This document shows, piece by piece, positions 41,372 to 51,199 of a DNA stretch of 64,000 nt. This stretch comes from Leptospira semungkisensis (GTDB taxonomy: Bacteria; Spirochaetota; Leptospiria; Leptospirales; Leptospiraceae), in NCBI RefSeq assembly GCF_004770055.1, contig NZ_RQEP01000019.1, positions 682,001 to 746,000 of the forward strand. Reading direction: 5' to 3'. Under the pieces are notes generated by a model. It made no database searches and was not told where the DNA came from. It worked only from the letters and a program-made list of their open reading frames with translations. A program made the position numbers and the translations under genes. Positions within the stretch are counted from its first letter, which is position 1. Each line of letters begins with the position of its first letter.

Positions 41372-41412
41372 TAGAAAAAAAATCCCACTTAGATTTTGTT
41401 CCGAGTGGGATT
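41372..41412 (-). terminator. strong intrinsic terminator on the minus strand
   Basis: On the minus strand AATCCCACT (41412-41404), a 14-base loop and the exact complement AGTGGGATT (41389-41381) run straight into a run of T residues. The plus strand has no T-run, so this cannot end the CBS transcript. No minus-strand gene is known above it. Confidence 0.7.
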
Positions 41413-41433
41413 CGAGTGGCTCACATTCGGGTA

Positions 41434-41509
41434 TTCCCGCAATTGCTCAATTGGTAATACCATTACCTTGTTTCGCAAGTCGGTTTTTTGGAAATCGGGT
41501 TGCCGGAAT
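41434..41509 (+). pseudogene. tRNA-like relic
   Basis: The 76-base stretch has tRNA length and several tRNA features. TTCCCGC (41434-41440) pairs with GCCGGAA (41502-41508) at 6 of 7 positions as an acceptor stem. GCTCAATTGGTA at 41444-41455 is a textbook D-arm and A-box. CTTG and CAAG sit at the anticodon stem. But the closing D-stem strand is changed, the anticodon stem is short and the T-arm lacks GTTCRANTC, so it is unlikely to be functional. It could also be chance resemblance. Confidence 0.35.
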
Positions 41510-41580
41510 CACTTTTCCGGCAAGTATCGGCCTATCGCCCTTTTTCTAGGCTCAGGGCGGAACGACGATTCAGACTTTTC

Positions 41581-41766
41581 ATGAAATTACTTATTTTTAT
41601 ACTACTCGCATATTTGACCTACAGATTGATCCAAAATGCTTTCTATCCCAAACAAGCGGATAACGCTAGATTCAGAGTCATCTTTCCAGAGAGAGAATCC
41701 TCTCCTGCAGAAAAAGATATTTCAGACAGAGCAAAAGTGGTAGGCAAAGGAGAAGATTCCAAGTGA
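41581..41766 (+). CDS. small single-span membrane protein
   Basis: The 61-residue product begins with one transmembrane helix (LLIFILLAYLTYRLIQNAF) followed by a short charged tail (FPERESSPAEKDISDRAK). The ATG at 41581 is chosen because it opens the helix. Its stop overlaps the GTG of the following lipoprotein gene by 4 bases, which supports it being a real gene. I do not recognise a family. The upstream reading to 41488 runs through the tRNA-like relic and is not supported. Confidence 0.6.
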   Translation: MKLLIFILLAYLTYRLIQNAFYPKQADNARFRVIFPERESSPAEKDISDRAKVVGKGEDSK

Positions 41767-42266
41767 AGATCCGGTTTTTCTATTTTACGATTTTCTGTTA
41801 TATCTTCTTGTTCACTTCTTGCTTGGGAATGACTGGAGAATTCGGCTGGGCAATATTAGATGAGTCCAAGCTTGGCTCATTGGAGAAGAAGTTTAGCAAT
41901 GTACAAGAGTTTACCCTTACCAGAGAGAAGCTGGTATTCCCTTCCGACAAAACCTTAGTGTACTTATACAAATTCTCCAAGACACCGAATCCGGAAGCGG
42001 AGATCTATGTGAGCCTAAGCAGATTCCAAGTCGGGTTTAACGAGATAGAAGTAAAACGCAAACGCCCAGAAACATCCACTTCCAGCATTACTGGAAGCTT
42101 TCAGGAACTGATCCCAGGAAAATACCTAATGAAAGTCTCTTACGAAGGAGACGTCATAGACAATGTGGAATTTAAGGTAATCGAACCGGAACCGCAAGAA
42201 GAAGAGAAAGAGCAGACCTCGGATGATATAGGCAAATTTACCAAGGCAAGAAAGAACGCTAACTAA
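41763..42266 (+). CDS. lipoprotein of unknown function
   Basis: A GTG start gives 167 residues with a lipoprotein signal (FTIFCYIFLFTSC, cysteine near residue 20). The mature part is mostly beta, with an FNEIEVKRKRPETSTSSITGSF region and an acidic end (EPEPQEEEKEQTSDD). No family is recognised. It is coupled to the small membrane protein upstream by a 4-base overlap and ends 4 bases into the convergent TPR gene. Confidence 0.65.
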   Translation: MKIRFFYFTIFCYIFLFTSCLGMTGEFGWAILDESKLGSLEKKFSNVQEFTLTREKLVFPSDKTLVYLYKFSKTPNPEAEIYVSLSRFQVGFNEIEVKRKRPETSTSSITGSFQELIPGKYLMKVSYEGDVIDNVEFKVIEPEPQEEEKEQTSDDIGKFTKARKNAN

Positions 42267-44191
42267 TACGTATCTCCCGCAAGAGGATCTCTGGGATATG
42301 GATCTCTTTGAATTCCGTCTTCTAAGATCTTGTTGATCCTTTCAATATTCTTGAGAGCAAGATTGATCTCTACTTGGTTCCCTACTTTCAGGATCTCTTC
42401 GTTTACCTTCTTGGATTCCGAATAATTCTTTTCGAACTCATATAGAATAGAAAGTCTCTGCATCGCTCTCGCCCCAGGAGAAGTATCCAACCTGGTTCTG
42501 ATAATATCGATCTTCTCCTTGGATTCTTCCAACTCCAGGCTTTTCAATCTATACTGGGCCATGTCCTGGTCGTTTGTTCTTTCCAAGAGTCCTTTCTTGA
42601 TCGTGAGTAATTCTTTTTTTCCTTGGGAATACTTCTCTTCTTCCGACCTTAAATTCTCTCTTAAACGATTATAGGCTTGCACCGATTTCAGAAGCCAATC
42701 TCTTTCTAATGCAGGCTTCTTCTCATAACGATAGAGCCTTGAGATCCCAAGATAAGCCAAGGTCTCCATTCGGATCCTTTCTTGCGAATCCGGAAAGGAA
42801 AGATCCGCAGTAGCCTTCTCTTGCTCTCTTGCGTTCAGCCATTCAGTATAATATTTCTTTCCGAGTTCCAGGTTTCCAACCTTAGTATCGAAGAAGGCAC
42901 CCAGTTCGAACGCGTACAATCCTTTCTTCTTTGGATCCGGTTCGGATAGATAATATTTTTCATAATATTCCCCCGCGAGAACATACTGCTTCAATTCAGT
43001 ATGAAGAGAAGCGATCGATCTGTAAACATACGCGATCTCTGCGGGAGTCTTGTTCTCTTTCAAAGCGAGAGCTAGATATTTCAAGAAGAAGTCCAAGGAC
43101 TTTCCCTTCTTGCCGGAGGCCTTCAACTCTTCTGCCAAGGCTAAAACAACTGGAGAATACTCCGGATCCAAGCGAAACGCAAGCTCAAGCAAAGCGGCAT
43201 ACGCAAAGAAGTCCGTATTTCTTTTATAATCGAATAATACGAAGATCCCCTGCCCGCTTACCGAAGCCTTGTTCACAACTTTCAGTCTTTCCTTATTCTC
43301 ATTTTCCGAAGTCTTTATATAGTTTGCCAATAAGAGAACTGCATCCGCATCCTCTCTGGACTTGCGTTTGAAATAAGGATAATAATTTTTTTCAAAGGAA
43401 TCCTTATAAGAATTCTCGGCAGCCCTGAGACGATCCTCTGCTGACTTTGCACCTTGCTTTGCTTGAGAGATATCGTTCGGAGATACTTTCCTTGCACTCG
43501 ATGTGGTATCGAACAGAAGTTCTTTGCCTCTCACGTTCGCTGCTTCCAAAAGATGGACATTGTCCTTTGCCTTCTTTTGTTCTTCGATTGCTTTATCTAA
43601 ATCCTTCTTTGCCTGAGCGTGGGCCTTGGATCTTTCTATTTCATTCGTATCGTAGAGTTCTTTGAGTCGAGTTTCTTCTATAAAATAATCTTCGGTATGA
43701 GCAAAGTCTCTATACCTCAAGGCGGTAATTGCTTCTTCCATTGCCTTGAAGTTCTGTTTTTTTTTAGAATATTCTTTGCTGAGAAGCCAATGCAATTCGT
43801 ACAAAATGGGAGAATCTCGAAGCACATTTGCCTGAGTGATCTTTCCCATCATCTTTAAGATCAAAAGACGAAGAGTGTTCCTGTCTGTCTTCTCCGTGAA
43901 GATGCGACCTAACCTTCTCTCTTCTTCCGTTCGCTTCGGATCCACGAACTGAGCGTAGTACGGATCCAATACGGCTCGGATCGAACTGATCGGGTCCGCT
44001 ACTGATTCTTCGTTGAGAAGTGATTCTCTGAGTCTTTGTAAATTTGCTGGTGGAATGACTTCGTGAGGAAGTCTATAGATCCCTGCGGGATCCAGCCTTT
44101 GATCTTGCTCGTCCGCTTGGAGAGCGCCAGTCCATCCCGCTAAAGAAAGCAGAAGGACCGAGACGCTTTGTCTCAAACGGAACGAATTCAT
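42263..44191 (-). CDS. exported TPR/coiled-coil protein
   Basis: The 642-residue protein has a signal peptide ([18 protein letters not shown]). Residues about 60-200 are helical with TPR-like units. A basic/acidic coiled coil follows ([22 protein letters not shown], split here across residues near 190-215), then more TPR-like units such as [16 protein letters not shown] and [20 protein letters not shown]. It is probably a periplasmic scaffold. The ATGA overlap with cheW downstream of it in reading order means it follows cheW in one operon, though a chemotaxis role is not implied. Confidence 0.65.
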   Translation of the reverse strand: MNSFRLRQSVSVLLLSLAGWTGALQADEQDQRLDPAGIYRLPHEVIPPANLQRLRESLLNEESVADPISSIRAVLDPYYAQFVDPKRTEEERRLGRIFTEKTDRNTLRLLILKMMGKITQANVLRDSPILYELHWLLSKEYSKKKQNFKAMEEAITALRYRDFAHTEDYFIEETRLKELYDTNEIERSKAHAQAKKDLDKAIEEQKKAKDNVHLLEAANVRGKELLFDTTSSARKVSPNDISQAKQGAKSAEDRLRAAENSYKDSFEKNYYPYFKRKSREDADAVLLLANYIKTSENENKERLKVVNKASVSGQGIFVLFDYKRNTDFFAYAALLELAFRLDPEYSPVVLALAEELKASGKKGKSLDFFLKYLALALKENKTPAEIAYVYRSIASLHTELKQYVLAGEYYEKYYLSEPDPKKKGLYAFELGAFFDTKVGNLELGKKYYTEWLNAREQEKATADLSFPDSQERIRMETLAYLGISRLYRYEKKPALERDWLLKSVQAYNRLRENLRSEEEKYSQGKKELLTIKKGLLERTNDQDMAQYRLKSLELEESKEKIDIIRTRLDTSPGARAMQRLSILYEFEKNYSESKKVNEEILKVGNQVEINLALKNIERINKILEDGIQRDPYPRDPLAGDTY

Positions 44192-44652
44192 TTTGCCGCG
44201 CTACCCAACTCCACAAGTTCTTCCGAACTGAGAATCTTCTCGATATCGATGAGTATGATAAATCGATCGTCTTTCTTTCCCACACCGGTGATATAACGCG
44301 AAGAGATCCCTTTAATAGAAGGGGGAGGAGGATTCACACTTTCCGGAGGAAAGAGAGCCACGTTAGCTACCTTGTCCACGATAATTCCGACGGATTCTCC
44401 ACCGATCTTGACCACGATGGCACGATCGTATCCTTGCTCATGAGTATGGGGAATATTCAGCTTCACGCCTAGGTCCACCATCTTAACAACCTTGCCGCGA
44501 ATGTCCATGATCCCGGCAAAGAAATTTTTGGAGCGAGGAACCTTAACTAGGTTACTGATCTTGATGATCTCGTCTACCAACACGATTGGCAGAGCGTATT
44601 CCTCATCTCCCAAACTGAAGAGAATATATTGGTGTTCTATTTCAGCGGACAT
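44188..44652 (-). CDS. cheW: chemotaxis coupling protein CheW
   Basis: The 154-residue protein is a single CheW domain: [21 protein letters not shown] opening (written in two strands), [28 protein letters not shown] core, and the end [13 protein letters not shown]. CheW links chemoreceptors to the kinase CheA. This one stands alone, without cheA or receptors, which is common for extra CheW copies in Leptospira. It follows the membrane protein gene by 9 bases and overlaps the TPR gene by 4. Confidence 0.93.
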   Translation of the reverse strand: MSAEIEHQYILFSLGDEEYALPIVLVDEIIKISNLVKVPRSKNFFAGIMDIRGKVVKMVDLGVKLNIPHTHEQGYDRAIVVKIGGESVGIIVDKVANVALFPPESVNPPPPSIKGISSRYITGVGKKDDRFIILIDIEKILSSEELVELGSAAK

Positions 44653-44661
44653 TCCCCCTCC

Positions 44662-45393
44662 TTAGAAACGGGTGAATCCGTAATAATAAAAATACGATCC
44701 GGAACCCAAGAATAATATTACCTTAGAGAACAGCGGATCGCGTTTCCTCAGTATCCAGTCCAATCCGCCAAAAAGCAAACCGAAAACCGCCAAGGCAAAA
44801 CCGAGCAAATAAAAATCCATGTACGCGTACCAGATCGCTAAGGCGGAGATAGCTCCTAAAGTATAGTCTTGGAAATCTCCCCAAAATCTTCTGCGGATCC
44901 TGGTCCATAAGGGCTCTTTTCTTTCTCGTCTAAAAATTCTTTCCCAGTAGGAAGGTCCTCTGTTGATCCCGAAAATATGATCGTATTTGGTGGAAACTTC
45001 CCAAGGCCTCGGCTCCCTTCTTTCGGGTCCGCCCAATGGCTCGGGAGAAACTCCATAGGCTCCCCCCAAAATTTGAAGAGCGTCCTTATCAGGAAGAGAA
45101 GATAAAAGATCTCTGAATGGAGAAAAGCGGGAATAAAGAGGATACGATCTTCCGGTAGTCAGATCGGTTTCTTTTAAGATCGCTCCATCTCTGATCGTAG
45201 CGACGTAGATCCTACCGTTCTCGCCTGCGACTTCCAAAGTAAGTCTGATCTTACGATCATGAAAATGAAAGTCCGCTTGTAAGACGTCTCCGTCCGGGGT
45301 CTTGGCTTGGTACGATTTAGTGTAACCTTTGGCGGGAGGAAACTCAGGTTTCCACCATCGTCTTAGAATGGAATAATCCTGGAAGGAGGCCAT
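44662..45393 (-). CDS. membrane protein of unknown function
   Basis: The 243-residue protein has a soluble N-terminal part rich in aromatic and charged residues ([19 protein letters not shown]), and three to four hydrophobic segments at the C-terminus ([20 protein letters not shown], then [13 protein letters not shown]). No family is recognised. It is 9 bases upstream of cheW on the same strand and probably cotranscribed with it. Confidence 0.6.
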   Translation of the reverse strand: MASFQDYSILRRWWKPEFPPAKGYTKSYQAKTPDGDVLQADFHFHDRKIRLTLEVAGENGRIYVATIRDGAILKETDLTTGRSYPLYSRFSPFRDLLSSLPDKDALQILGGAYGVSPEPLGGPERREPRPWEVSTKYDHIFGINRGPSYWERIFRRERKEPLWTRIRRRFWGDFQDYTLGAISALAIWYAYMDFYLLGFALAVFGLLFGGLDWILRKRDPLFSKVILFLGSGSYFYYYGFTRF

Positions 45394-45482
45394 ACAGCCA
45401 ACCTATCGGACGTTTTTAAATTTTGCTTTAGATCTTGTGAGGGGAGGTTTTGCGAATTTCGAGGGGAGCCCCCGATCGTTAG

Positions 45483-45518
45483 GCGAAAAGACCGGGTTAT
45501 CTTTCGATTTCCCGGTCT
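45483..45518 (-). terminator. intrinsic terminator of the FYDLN-miaA-hfq-manC operon
   Basis: On the minus strand AGACCGGG (45518-45511), a 14-base loop and CCCGGTCT (45496-45489) are followed by TTTTCG. It lies 24 bases after the stop of the tiny ribosomal-type gene and closes the operon. Confidence 0.75.
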
Positions 45519-45541
45519 AACAGAATCCAAATAAATGGGAT

Positions 45542-45637
45542 CTATTTGCCTTTCTTCTTATGACGATTCTGTCTTCTTTTTTTCTTCCTCTTATGAGTCG
45601 CGATCTTTCTTCGCTTTCTTTTTTTACCGGAAGGCAT
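45542..45637 (-). CDS. AURKAIP1/COX24-like small ribosomal protein (bS22/mS38 type)
   Basis: A 31-residue, extremely basic reading frame begins MPSGKKRKRRKIATHKRKK and ends KKGK. The core KIATHKRKKKRRQNRHKK is the mark of the AURKAIP1/COX24 C-terminal domain, which in mitochondria and some bacteria is a small-subunit ribosomal protein. Short stand-alone versions are annotated in spirochaetes and Bacteroidetes. AGGAG stands 6-7 bases before the ATG. It sits 38 bases after manC and just before the operon terminator. It is easily missed because of its size. Confidence 0.85.
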   Translation of the reverse strand: MPSGKKRKRRKIATHKRKKKRRQNRHKKKGK

Positions 45638-45674
45638 TCGGTTCTCCTGAGTCTGTTCCTAACTTGCCAGCAAA

Positions 45675-46736
45675 TTATTCGGTGTACTTTTGTAAACCTT
45701 TATTTTTACGTATCTCGGCAACCATACTCTTGATATCTCCTACTCCTTCTTTAGAAGCGATAAAGAGCACATCTTCTTCTTCGACTACAACGATATCATT
45801 CACTCCAAGAAGTGCAGTGAACTCCTTTCGAGTCTGAGTGACGTTGTTTCCGGATTTATAAAATAGAATTTCTTTACCGATATGACGGTTACCTTGGTTA
45901 TCTCCGGGAAGAACTCTTTCTAACGACAACCATGAACCCACATCATCCCAAGAGAAGCTTGCTTCTACCATTCGGATACGTGCACTCTTTTCCATAATGG
46001 CGATATCCACTGGCTCGGAAGGAAGAAGTTTAAACGCTTCTCCCAGATCTCCCATCTTCTTGAATGGAAATCTATCTTTCAAAGGTTTAAGTATCTTAGG
46101 GGAATAAGAAGAGAACTCTTCCAAGATCAAACTAGTTCTCCAGAGAAAGATTCCAGGATTCCAATAGAAGTTGGATTTCTTAATATACTTCATCGCAGTC
46201 TTTACATCCGGCTTCTCAAAGAAGGACTTCACTTCGAAACCTTTTTGAGTAGGTTTGCCCGCTGCGATATACCCATAACCAACTTCAGGGCGGTTCGGTT
46301 TGATCCCAAGAAGAACTAGATGTTCCTTGGTTTCGGTCAGAGCCTTTTGGATCGTCTTTGCGAATTCCTTATCGGAGTTCACCCAAGCGTCCGCGGATAA
46401 AACCACTTGCACTGGATCTCCGAATTTCTCTTGAAAATAAAGAGAAGCTAACGCGATGATGGGAGCTGTATTCTTTCCTTCCGGTTCAATGATGAAATTA
46501 TTCTCAGGAAAATTCCTTTCCTGAGCGAGGATCGCTTTCTTTAGAGTAGCGTTGGTTCCGATAAAAACTCTATCAGGACTTGTGATTGTATATGCTCTGT
46601 TCAAGGTCTCTTTAAGAAGAGTGTTCTTGGAGTATACTTTCTGAAGTTGTTTAGGAGTGGAGACCCTGGATCTAGGCCAGAACCTTTCTCCCTTTCCTCC
46701 CGCCATAATCAGTACTACGGGTTTCTCTTGGCTCAT
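45675..46736 (-). CDS. manC: mannose-1-phosphate guanylyltransferase
   Basis: The 353-residue nucleotidyltransferase has the GDP-mannose pyrophosphorylase opening [17 protein letters not shown] with PKQLQ soon after, a metal-binding SADAW near residue 115 and FFEKPD near residue 168. It turns mannose 1-phosphate and GTP into GDP-mannose for lipopolysaccharide or other glycans. It is the short form without the C-terminal isomerase domain of bifunctional ManC. It follows the SPFH gene by 3 bases. Confidence 0.9.
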   Translation of the reverse strand: MSQEKPVVLIMAGGKGERFWPRSRVSTPKQLQKVYSKNTLLKETLNRAYTITSPDRVFIGTNATLKKAILAQERNFPENNFIIEPEGKNTAPIIALASLYFQEKFGDPVQVVLSADAWVNSDKEFAKTIQKALTETKEHLVLLGIKPNRPEVGYGYIAAGKPTQKGFEVKSFFEKPDVKTAMKYIKKSNFYWNPGIFLWRTSLILEEFSSYSPKILKPLKDRFPFKKMGDLGEAFKLLPSEPVDIAIMEKSARIRMVEASFSWDDVGSWLSLERVLPGDNQGNRHIGKEILFYKSGNNVTQTRKEFTALLGVNDIVVVEEEDVLFIASKEGVGDIKSMVAEIRKNKGLQKYTE

Positions 46737-46739
46737 GTA

Positions 46740-47618
46740 TTATTCCACCTCTTTGGCTTTTGGGGCGGATTGTTTCTTTTTACTCAAAGTCTTAGGATCT
46801 CCGAAAATCGAATCGGAGGGAAGAAGGATTACCTCCGTTTTTTCTCCGATATTATCGTAGAGAAGAAACTCTTTCATATCCGGATTCTTCTTTAAAAAAT
46901 CCTTATATTGTTCCCATTTCTTTCGAGAAACGGAGAGTTTCGCTTCTTCTTGTATCAAATGCAATTCCGCCCTCTTCAGGGCTTCTATTTTCTCTAGTTT
47001 TTTAGCTAGTATAAAATTAGGATTACGAAATATGTTCGCGATCAGTATCGGATCAGGAACATCCAGGCTAACGATGCGGACGGATTCGACTTGGAACCAT
47101 CCAGTTTCCTTACTTAAGGCAGGGCCAAGATCCCGTCTCAAAAAAAGAGAGATGGCATCCTTGTTCAGATTTAGATTCTTATCGTCTTCGATCGCAGATC
47201 TAAGCTTAGAAAGAAAAAGTCCACTTACATATCTAGATTGGCCAGAACTGCTCCTTCCTCCAGAGAGAAAGAATTTCTTGGCCTCCTCTCCTTCCAAATG
47301 AAAGGAAAGGTCTATCTTGGCTCTGATCTTTCCCTCATCGGACTTATCTGGAAATAGTCCGGAAGAAAGATCATAGCCAAGTTCCAGATCCAGGGTCAGG
47401 GAGCTTAAGGGTTCTTTCGTTACCTTCTTTTCCCAAAACTGTAAGGCTCCGAGTTCATAGACGAAACCAGGTCCCCGTATAAAGGAGATTAGGCGATCAT
47501 CTTTTCCCCAGACGACCAGAGCTTCTTTTTCATGTATTAGAAAAACGGGATAGGATATGATACCGATCCCGGCCAACAAACATAGAATGAAAAGAGCCCG
47601 GCCTACCTTTCGAAACAT
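46740..47618 (-). CDS. SPFH/band 7 (HflC-like) membrane protein
   Basis: The 292-residue protein has an N-terminal anchor (GRALFILCLLAGIGIISYPVF), followed by a band-7-type domain: EKEALVVWGKDDRLISFIRGPGF, KIRAKIDLSFHLEG and WFQVESVRIVSLDVPD. A helical coiled coil comes after (KKLEKIEALKRAELHLIQEEAK). The layout is that of HflC/HflK or prohibitin-like proteins that scaffold membrane proteases. It stands directly after hfq (1 base), an echo of the hfq-hflX-hflK-hflC order in proteobacteria. Confidence 0.78.
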   Translation of the reverse strand: MFRKVGRALFILCLLAGIGIISYPVFLIHEKEALVVWGKDDRLISFIRGPGFVYELGALQFWEKKVTKEPLSSLTLDLELGYDLSSGLFPDKSDEGKIRAKIDLSFHLEGEEAKKFFLSGGRSSSGQSRYVSGLFLSKLRSAIEDDKNLNLNKDAISLFLRRDLGPALSKETGWFQVESVRIVSLDVPDPILIANIFRNPNFILAKKLEKIEALKRAELHLIQEEAKLSVSRKKWEQYKDFLKKNPDMKEFLLYDNIGEKTEVILLPSDSIFGDPKTLSKKKQSAPKAKEVE

Positions 47619-47870
47619 TTAGGCGGAAGGAGCTTCTTTGGCCGCTTCTTCTGTATAAAGTTTGATTACTTTGGAAGGAATGATCGTTGAGATCGCATGC
47701 TTATAAACAAGACTTTGTTTGTTTTCTTGCTCTAAGACGATTGTGAAATTATCAAAGCTGACTACTTTGCCCTTTAAAGGAACTCCGTTTAAAAGATAGA
47801 TGGTCAATTCCAATTTTTCTTTTCTAGCCGTATTGAGTAGTTGGTCCTGTATATTATTTTTAGCAGACAT
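47619..47870 (-). CDS. hfq: RNA chaperone Hfq
   Basis: The 83-residue protein has the Sm1 motif ([21 protein letters not shown]) and an Sm2 motif with [12 protein letters not shown], where KH is the nucleic-acid binding pair. Hfq forms hexamers that pair small RNAs with mRNAs. The C-terminal tail is short. Its position next to miaA is the usual one in many bacteria. Its presence makes minus-strand small RNA candidates in this window more plausible. Confidence 0.95.
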   Translation of the reverse strand: MSAKNNIQDQLLNTARKEKLELTIYLLNGVPLKGKVVSFDNFTIVLEQENKQSLVYKHAISTIIPSKVIKLYTEEAAKEAPSA

Positions 47871-47883
47871 AGACTTATCCGTT

Positions 47884-48779
47884 TTATATTTTTTTTATCT
47901 TATCGTACGCTTCTTTCGGATGAATCGGTTCCAAAAACTTCTGCTTTCGAAACCAAGTAATCTGACGTTTGGCGTAATTCCGATGGGATTGGCTTAGATT
48001 CCCAAAGAATGTCTCAAGATTGGACGTTCCTTTAATATTTTCAAGCGCGAAATTATAACCTAAAGACTGAAGCCCAGGACAATCTTCGCCATATTTCTCG
48101 GCAACCTTTTCGGCTTCCTTCGCCATTCCCGCCTCGATCATTTGCCTGGCTCTAGCGTCTATCCTGGAGTACAATTCCTTTCGATCCAGATCCAAGAAAT
48201 AAGCTCCTTGGATTTTCAGATTCCTGGAAGAGATCACCCCTCCACCTTCTTCTAATTTCAATTCGGACCAGACAGTTCCCATTAGGTTTACTTCCAAGGC
48301 GCGTCCGTATCTGTAATTATCATTCGGAAAGATTTTTAACAATGCCTTTGGATCCAGGCGTTTCAATTCCTCGATCCTTTCTTCCATAGAAAGGGATTCT
48401 ACCTTTTCCTTGATCTCTTGGCTGATAGAAGGCACCGGAAACATTCCGAATAGAAAGGCATTCAAATAGAACCCTGTGCCTGCGGTCAAAACCGGGATCT
48501 TTCCTCTGGAAAGAACTCCGTCCAAGGCTTCTTCGGCGAGTCGGGTGTACATTCCTGCATGCACCGATTCCGACGGAGAAAGCAAAGAGGTTAAATGATG
48601 TGGAATTTTTTGAACATCTTCAGCGTTTGGGGCTGCGGTCCCAATGCTGAGTTCTTTATAGATCTGGCGGGAATCGAAGGAAAGTATCTCAAAGCGAGAA
48701 GGATCCAGCTCTCTTACAAGAGCCGTTTTTCCGGCTCCGGTCGGAGCCGTAAGAATGAATATGGAATTTGGAGAAGGAA

Positions 48780-48780
<1 letters not shown>
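47884..48780 (-). CDS. miaA: tRNA dimethylallyltransferase MiaA, apparent non-AUG start
   Basis: MiaA adds a dimethylallyl group to A37 of tRNAs reading codons that begin with U. The full reading frame includes the P-loop [20 protein letters not shown] and [10 protein letters not shown] (family: GPTASGKT, DSxxIYK, GTAKP), then [13 protein letters not shown] further on. No ATG, GTG or TTG lies between the frame's upstream stop at 48814-48816 and the P-loop; the first ordinary start is a TTG at 48585, well past these motifs. An ATT at 48780 or ATA at 48783 sits right after GGAGGAGG-type sequence and overlaps the stop of the FYDLN gene. The start is therefore probably one of these. Coordinates assume the ATT. 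Confidence 0.8.
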
Positions 48781-49214
<434 letters not shown>

Positions 49215-49340
49215 CGGAATTGACCATGCTGGAAGACACATATTCCGATTCAAGCAGGAATTCGCAAAATGAGAAAATCCTTCCTAAATTTTCGTATTTT
49301 GCAAATGAAACAATAAACAACGAGTATTTGGCGATTCTGT

Positions 49341-50096
49341 ATGATCCATTTGAGCGTAAACGTAAACAAAGTAGCTACTTTAAGAAATTCCAGGGGCGGA
49401 AATCATCCGGATCTTTTGGCAATCTCAGAATTGATCCTAAAAGCGGGTGCCCACGGGATCACTGTGCATCCCAGAGAGGATGAAAGGCATATCAAGAAGC
49501 AGGACGTATTCGATCTAAAGGAATTTCTCCAAAAATACAATGAAAGAAACAAAACTCGCATAGAATACAATATGGAAGGAGAACCTTCTTCTAGATTCTT
49601 GGATTTAGTTTTAAAAACGAAGCCGGACCAAGCAACGTTAGTCCCCGTTACACCGGGAGAGATCACGTCCGATCACGGTTTTGATCTGAAGAAGGAAAAA
49701 AAAAGCTTAACTGAGTATATCCGAAAGATCAAAGACGCAGGAATTAGGGTCTCCATCTTCATGGAAACCGATCTAGACAACTTGAAACTGGTCAAATCAA
49801 CCGGAACGGATCGAGTAGAATTTTATACCGGACCGTATGCGCAAGCGTTCGATGAATCTCCCGAAAAAGGAAAGGAGATCTTCGAGTCTTTTCGGCAGGC
49901 TGCGGAATTCTTAGAAAAGGAAAAGATAGGGATCAATGCCGGCCATGATCTGGACCAATTCAATCTGCCCTTGTTTTCGGATTTGCCCTGCTTGCAAGAA
50001 GTCTCTATCGGTCACAGACTCATGTCCTACGCGTTAGAAGTCGGGATCCAAAAATCCGTAGAAGTCTACTTACAAGCAATCTCGAAAAAAAGGTAA
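49341..50096 (+). CDS. pdxJ: pyridoxine 5'-phosphate synthase
   Basis: The 251-residue protein is PdxJ: it joins 1-deoxy-D-xylulose 5-phosphate and aminoacetone 3-phosphate to make pyridoxine 5'-phosphate. It has [18 protein letters not shown] at residues 4-21, [13 protein letters not shown] near residue 39, and GINAGHDL near 199, with the usual catalytic and phosphate-loop residues. It is divergent from the FYDLN gene, with 126 bases between. Confidence 0.95.
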   Translation: MIHLSVNVNKVATLRNSRGGNHPDLLAISELILKAGAHGITVHPREDERHIKKQDVFDLKEFLQKYNERNKTRIEYNMEGEPSSRFLDLVLKTKPDQATLVPVTPGEITSDHGFDLKKEKKSLTEYIRKIKDAGIRVSIFMETDLDNLKLVKSTGTDRVEFYTGPYAQAFDESPEKGKEIFESFRQAAEFLEKEKIGINAGHDLDQFNLPLFSDLPCLQEVSIGHRLMSYALEVGIQKSVEVYLQAISKKR

Positions 50097-50151
50097 AAAT
50101 TCAAAGATCTAATTTCTCTTTTCTTCGAGATTTAGGGCAACGAATTCAATT

Positions 50152-51102
50152 CTAAGGTTTCGCGAGCTGTGCGGAGCGAGAGTATCCTGCATCCAATTCT
50201 TTAGCGAGTTCTTTAAAGGCGGAATAATTCGAATCCTCTGATAAAAGTAGAAATGCTGCCTTTTTCAGATTGGATGCGAGAAGAGAGGACTGAGCATTTT
50301 CCTTGGCCATAGAATCCAGGCTTTCTTTGAACGAAAGCAGATGCCTTTTGGCAGAAACCTGATCTCGGGTGCCTAACGCTTTCTTCAGTTCCTTCCAAGA
50401 TTGGGTAGCCTTGTTCGAAGAGACAAGATCCTTTGGTGTCCTACCAAATTCTCCGGAAAGATCCCAGACTTTTTTATAAGAATGATCCTTTTCCAAGGAT
50501 TTATAATATTCTACAGAAGGTTTGATCGAATTCGATTTTGCTCTCGTAAGAAGAGAAGGATCCAGTCCGCATTCCGAAAAAATTCCCTTGCTCAAGGATT
50601 CCTTGGAAATACTTCCGAGATCTATCAATTTGGAAACGGAAGCATTTGCCTCTTCCTTCTTCCCTTTCTTACAAGAATCCAATGCTTCTCTGTACAATGC
50701 TTCTTCGGAATCGGCGAGACTCGCTTTCCCGGCCTCTAACTTTAAAGAAGCGGAGAAGGCTAGCTCTCCATACAGAGGATCCTTAGGATCGGAACTCTTT
50801 GCTTTAGAAGCGTATTCCCAAGCGGAGGCAGAGTCTCCTAATGAATCGTATAAAACGGATAAATTATAACAAGCGAGACCCCTATCTTTTCTCAGAGATC
50901 TACAGGTAGATTTTAAAAGTTGTAGGGAAGAATTTCTTTCCTCTTCCGAACCGTAAAAATCCAAGATGGCCTGTTCTTGGATGAGTTCGGAACCGAACCT
51001 TCCCCCTCCGGGAACCGAGACGGAAGTGCAATCCAAGGTTCCCACGATGGAAAAAATAATAAGAATAGAATACTTAAAAAACGAACCGGCTTTTGTCCCC
51101 AA
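50152..51102 (-). CDS. lipoprotein with TPR-like helices, start uncertain
   Basis: A TTG at 51102 gives 316 residues with a lipoprotein signal (YSILIIFSIVGTLDC, cysteine at residue 25). After that are helical repeat-like segments (SSLQLLKSTCRSLRKDRG, ALACYNLSVLYDSLGDSASAW, TPR-like). The frame is open up to 51336, but that would run over the start of the divergent protease gene. No family is recognised. It is probably anchored in a membrane on the periplasmic side. Confidence 0.6.
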   Translation of the reverse strand: MGTKAGSFFKYSILIIFSIVGTLDCTSVSVPGGGRFGSELIQEQAILDFYGSEEERNSSLQLLKSTCRSLRKDRGLACYNLSVLYDSLGDSASAWEYASKAKSSDPKDPLYGELAFSASLKLEAGKASLADSEEALYREALDSCKKGKKEEANASVSKLIDLGSISKESLSKGIFSECGLDPSLLTRAKSNSIKPSVEYYKSLEKDHSYKKVWDLSGEFGRTPKDLVSSNKATQSWKELKKALGTRDQVSAKRHLLSFKESLDSMAKENAQSSLLASNLKKAAFLLLSEDSNYSAFKELAKELDAGYSRSAQLAKP

Positions 51103-51199
51103 GCCGACGTCGGACGCTAGTTTTCGGGGGAATAGATTGACAATGCTCGTTCCAAGTGGAAAATGATCGAAAATCAGCCGTGCACAAAGAGGAACCGAT

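Noticed and set aside
41422..41502. Tiny minus-strand frame (about 24-29 codons) ending in the orphan terminator
   Set aside because: It is very short, the start spacing is poor and its last codons lie in the terminator stem; a non-coding RNA is the simpler view.
41434..41509. Functional tRNA gene
   Set aside because: The T-arm motif and T-stem are missing and the D-stem does not close, so only a relic is reported.
42931..43371. Plus-strand frame of 146 codons within the TPR gene
   Set aside because: Opposite-strand shadow of a long coding region; composition shows no protein-like domains.
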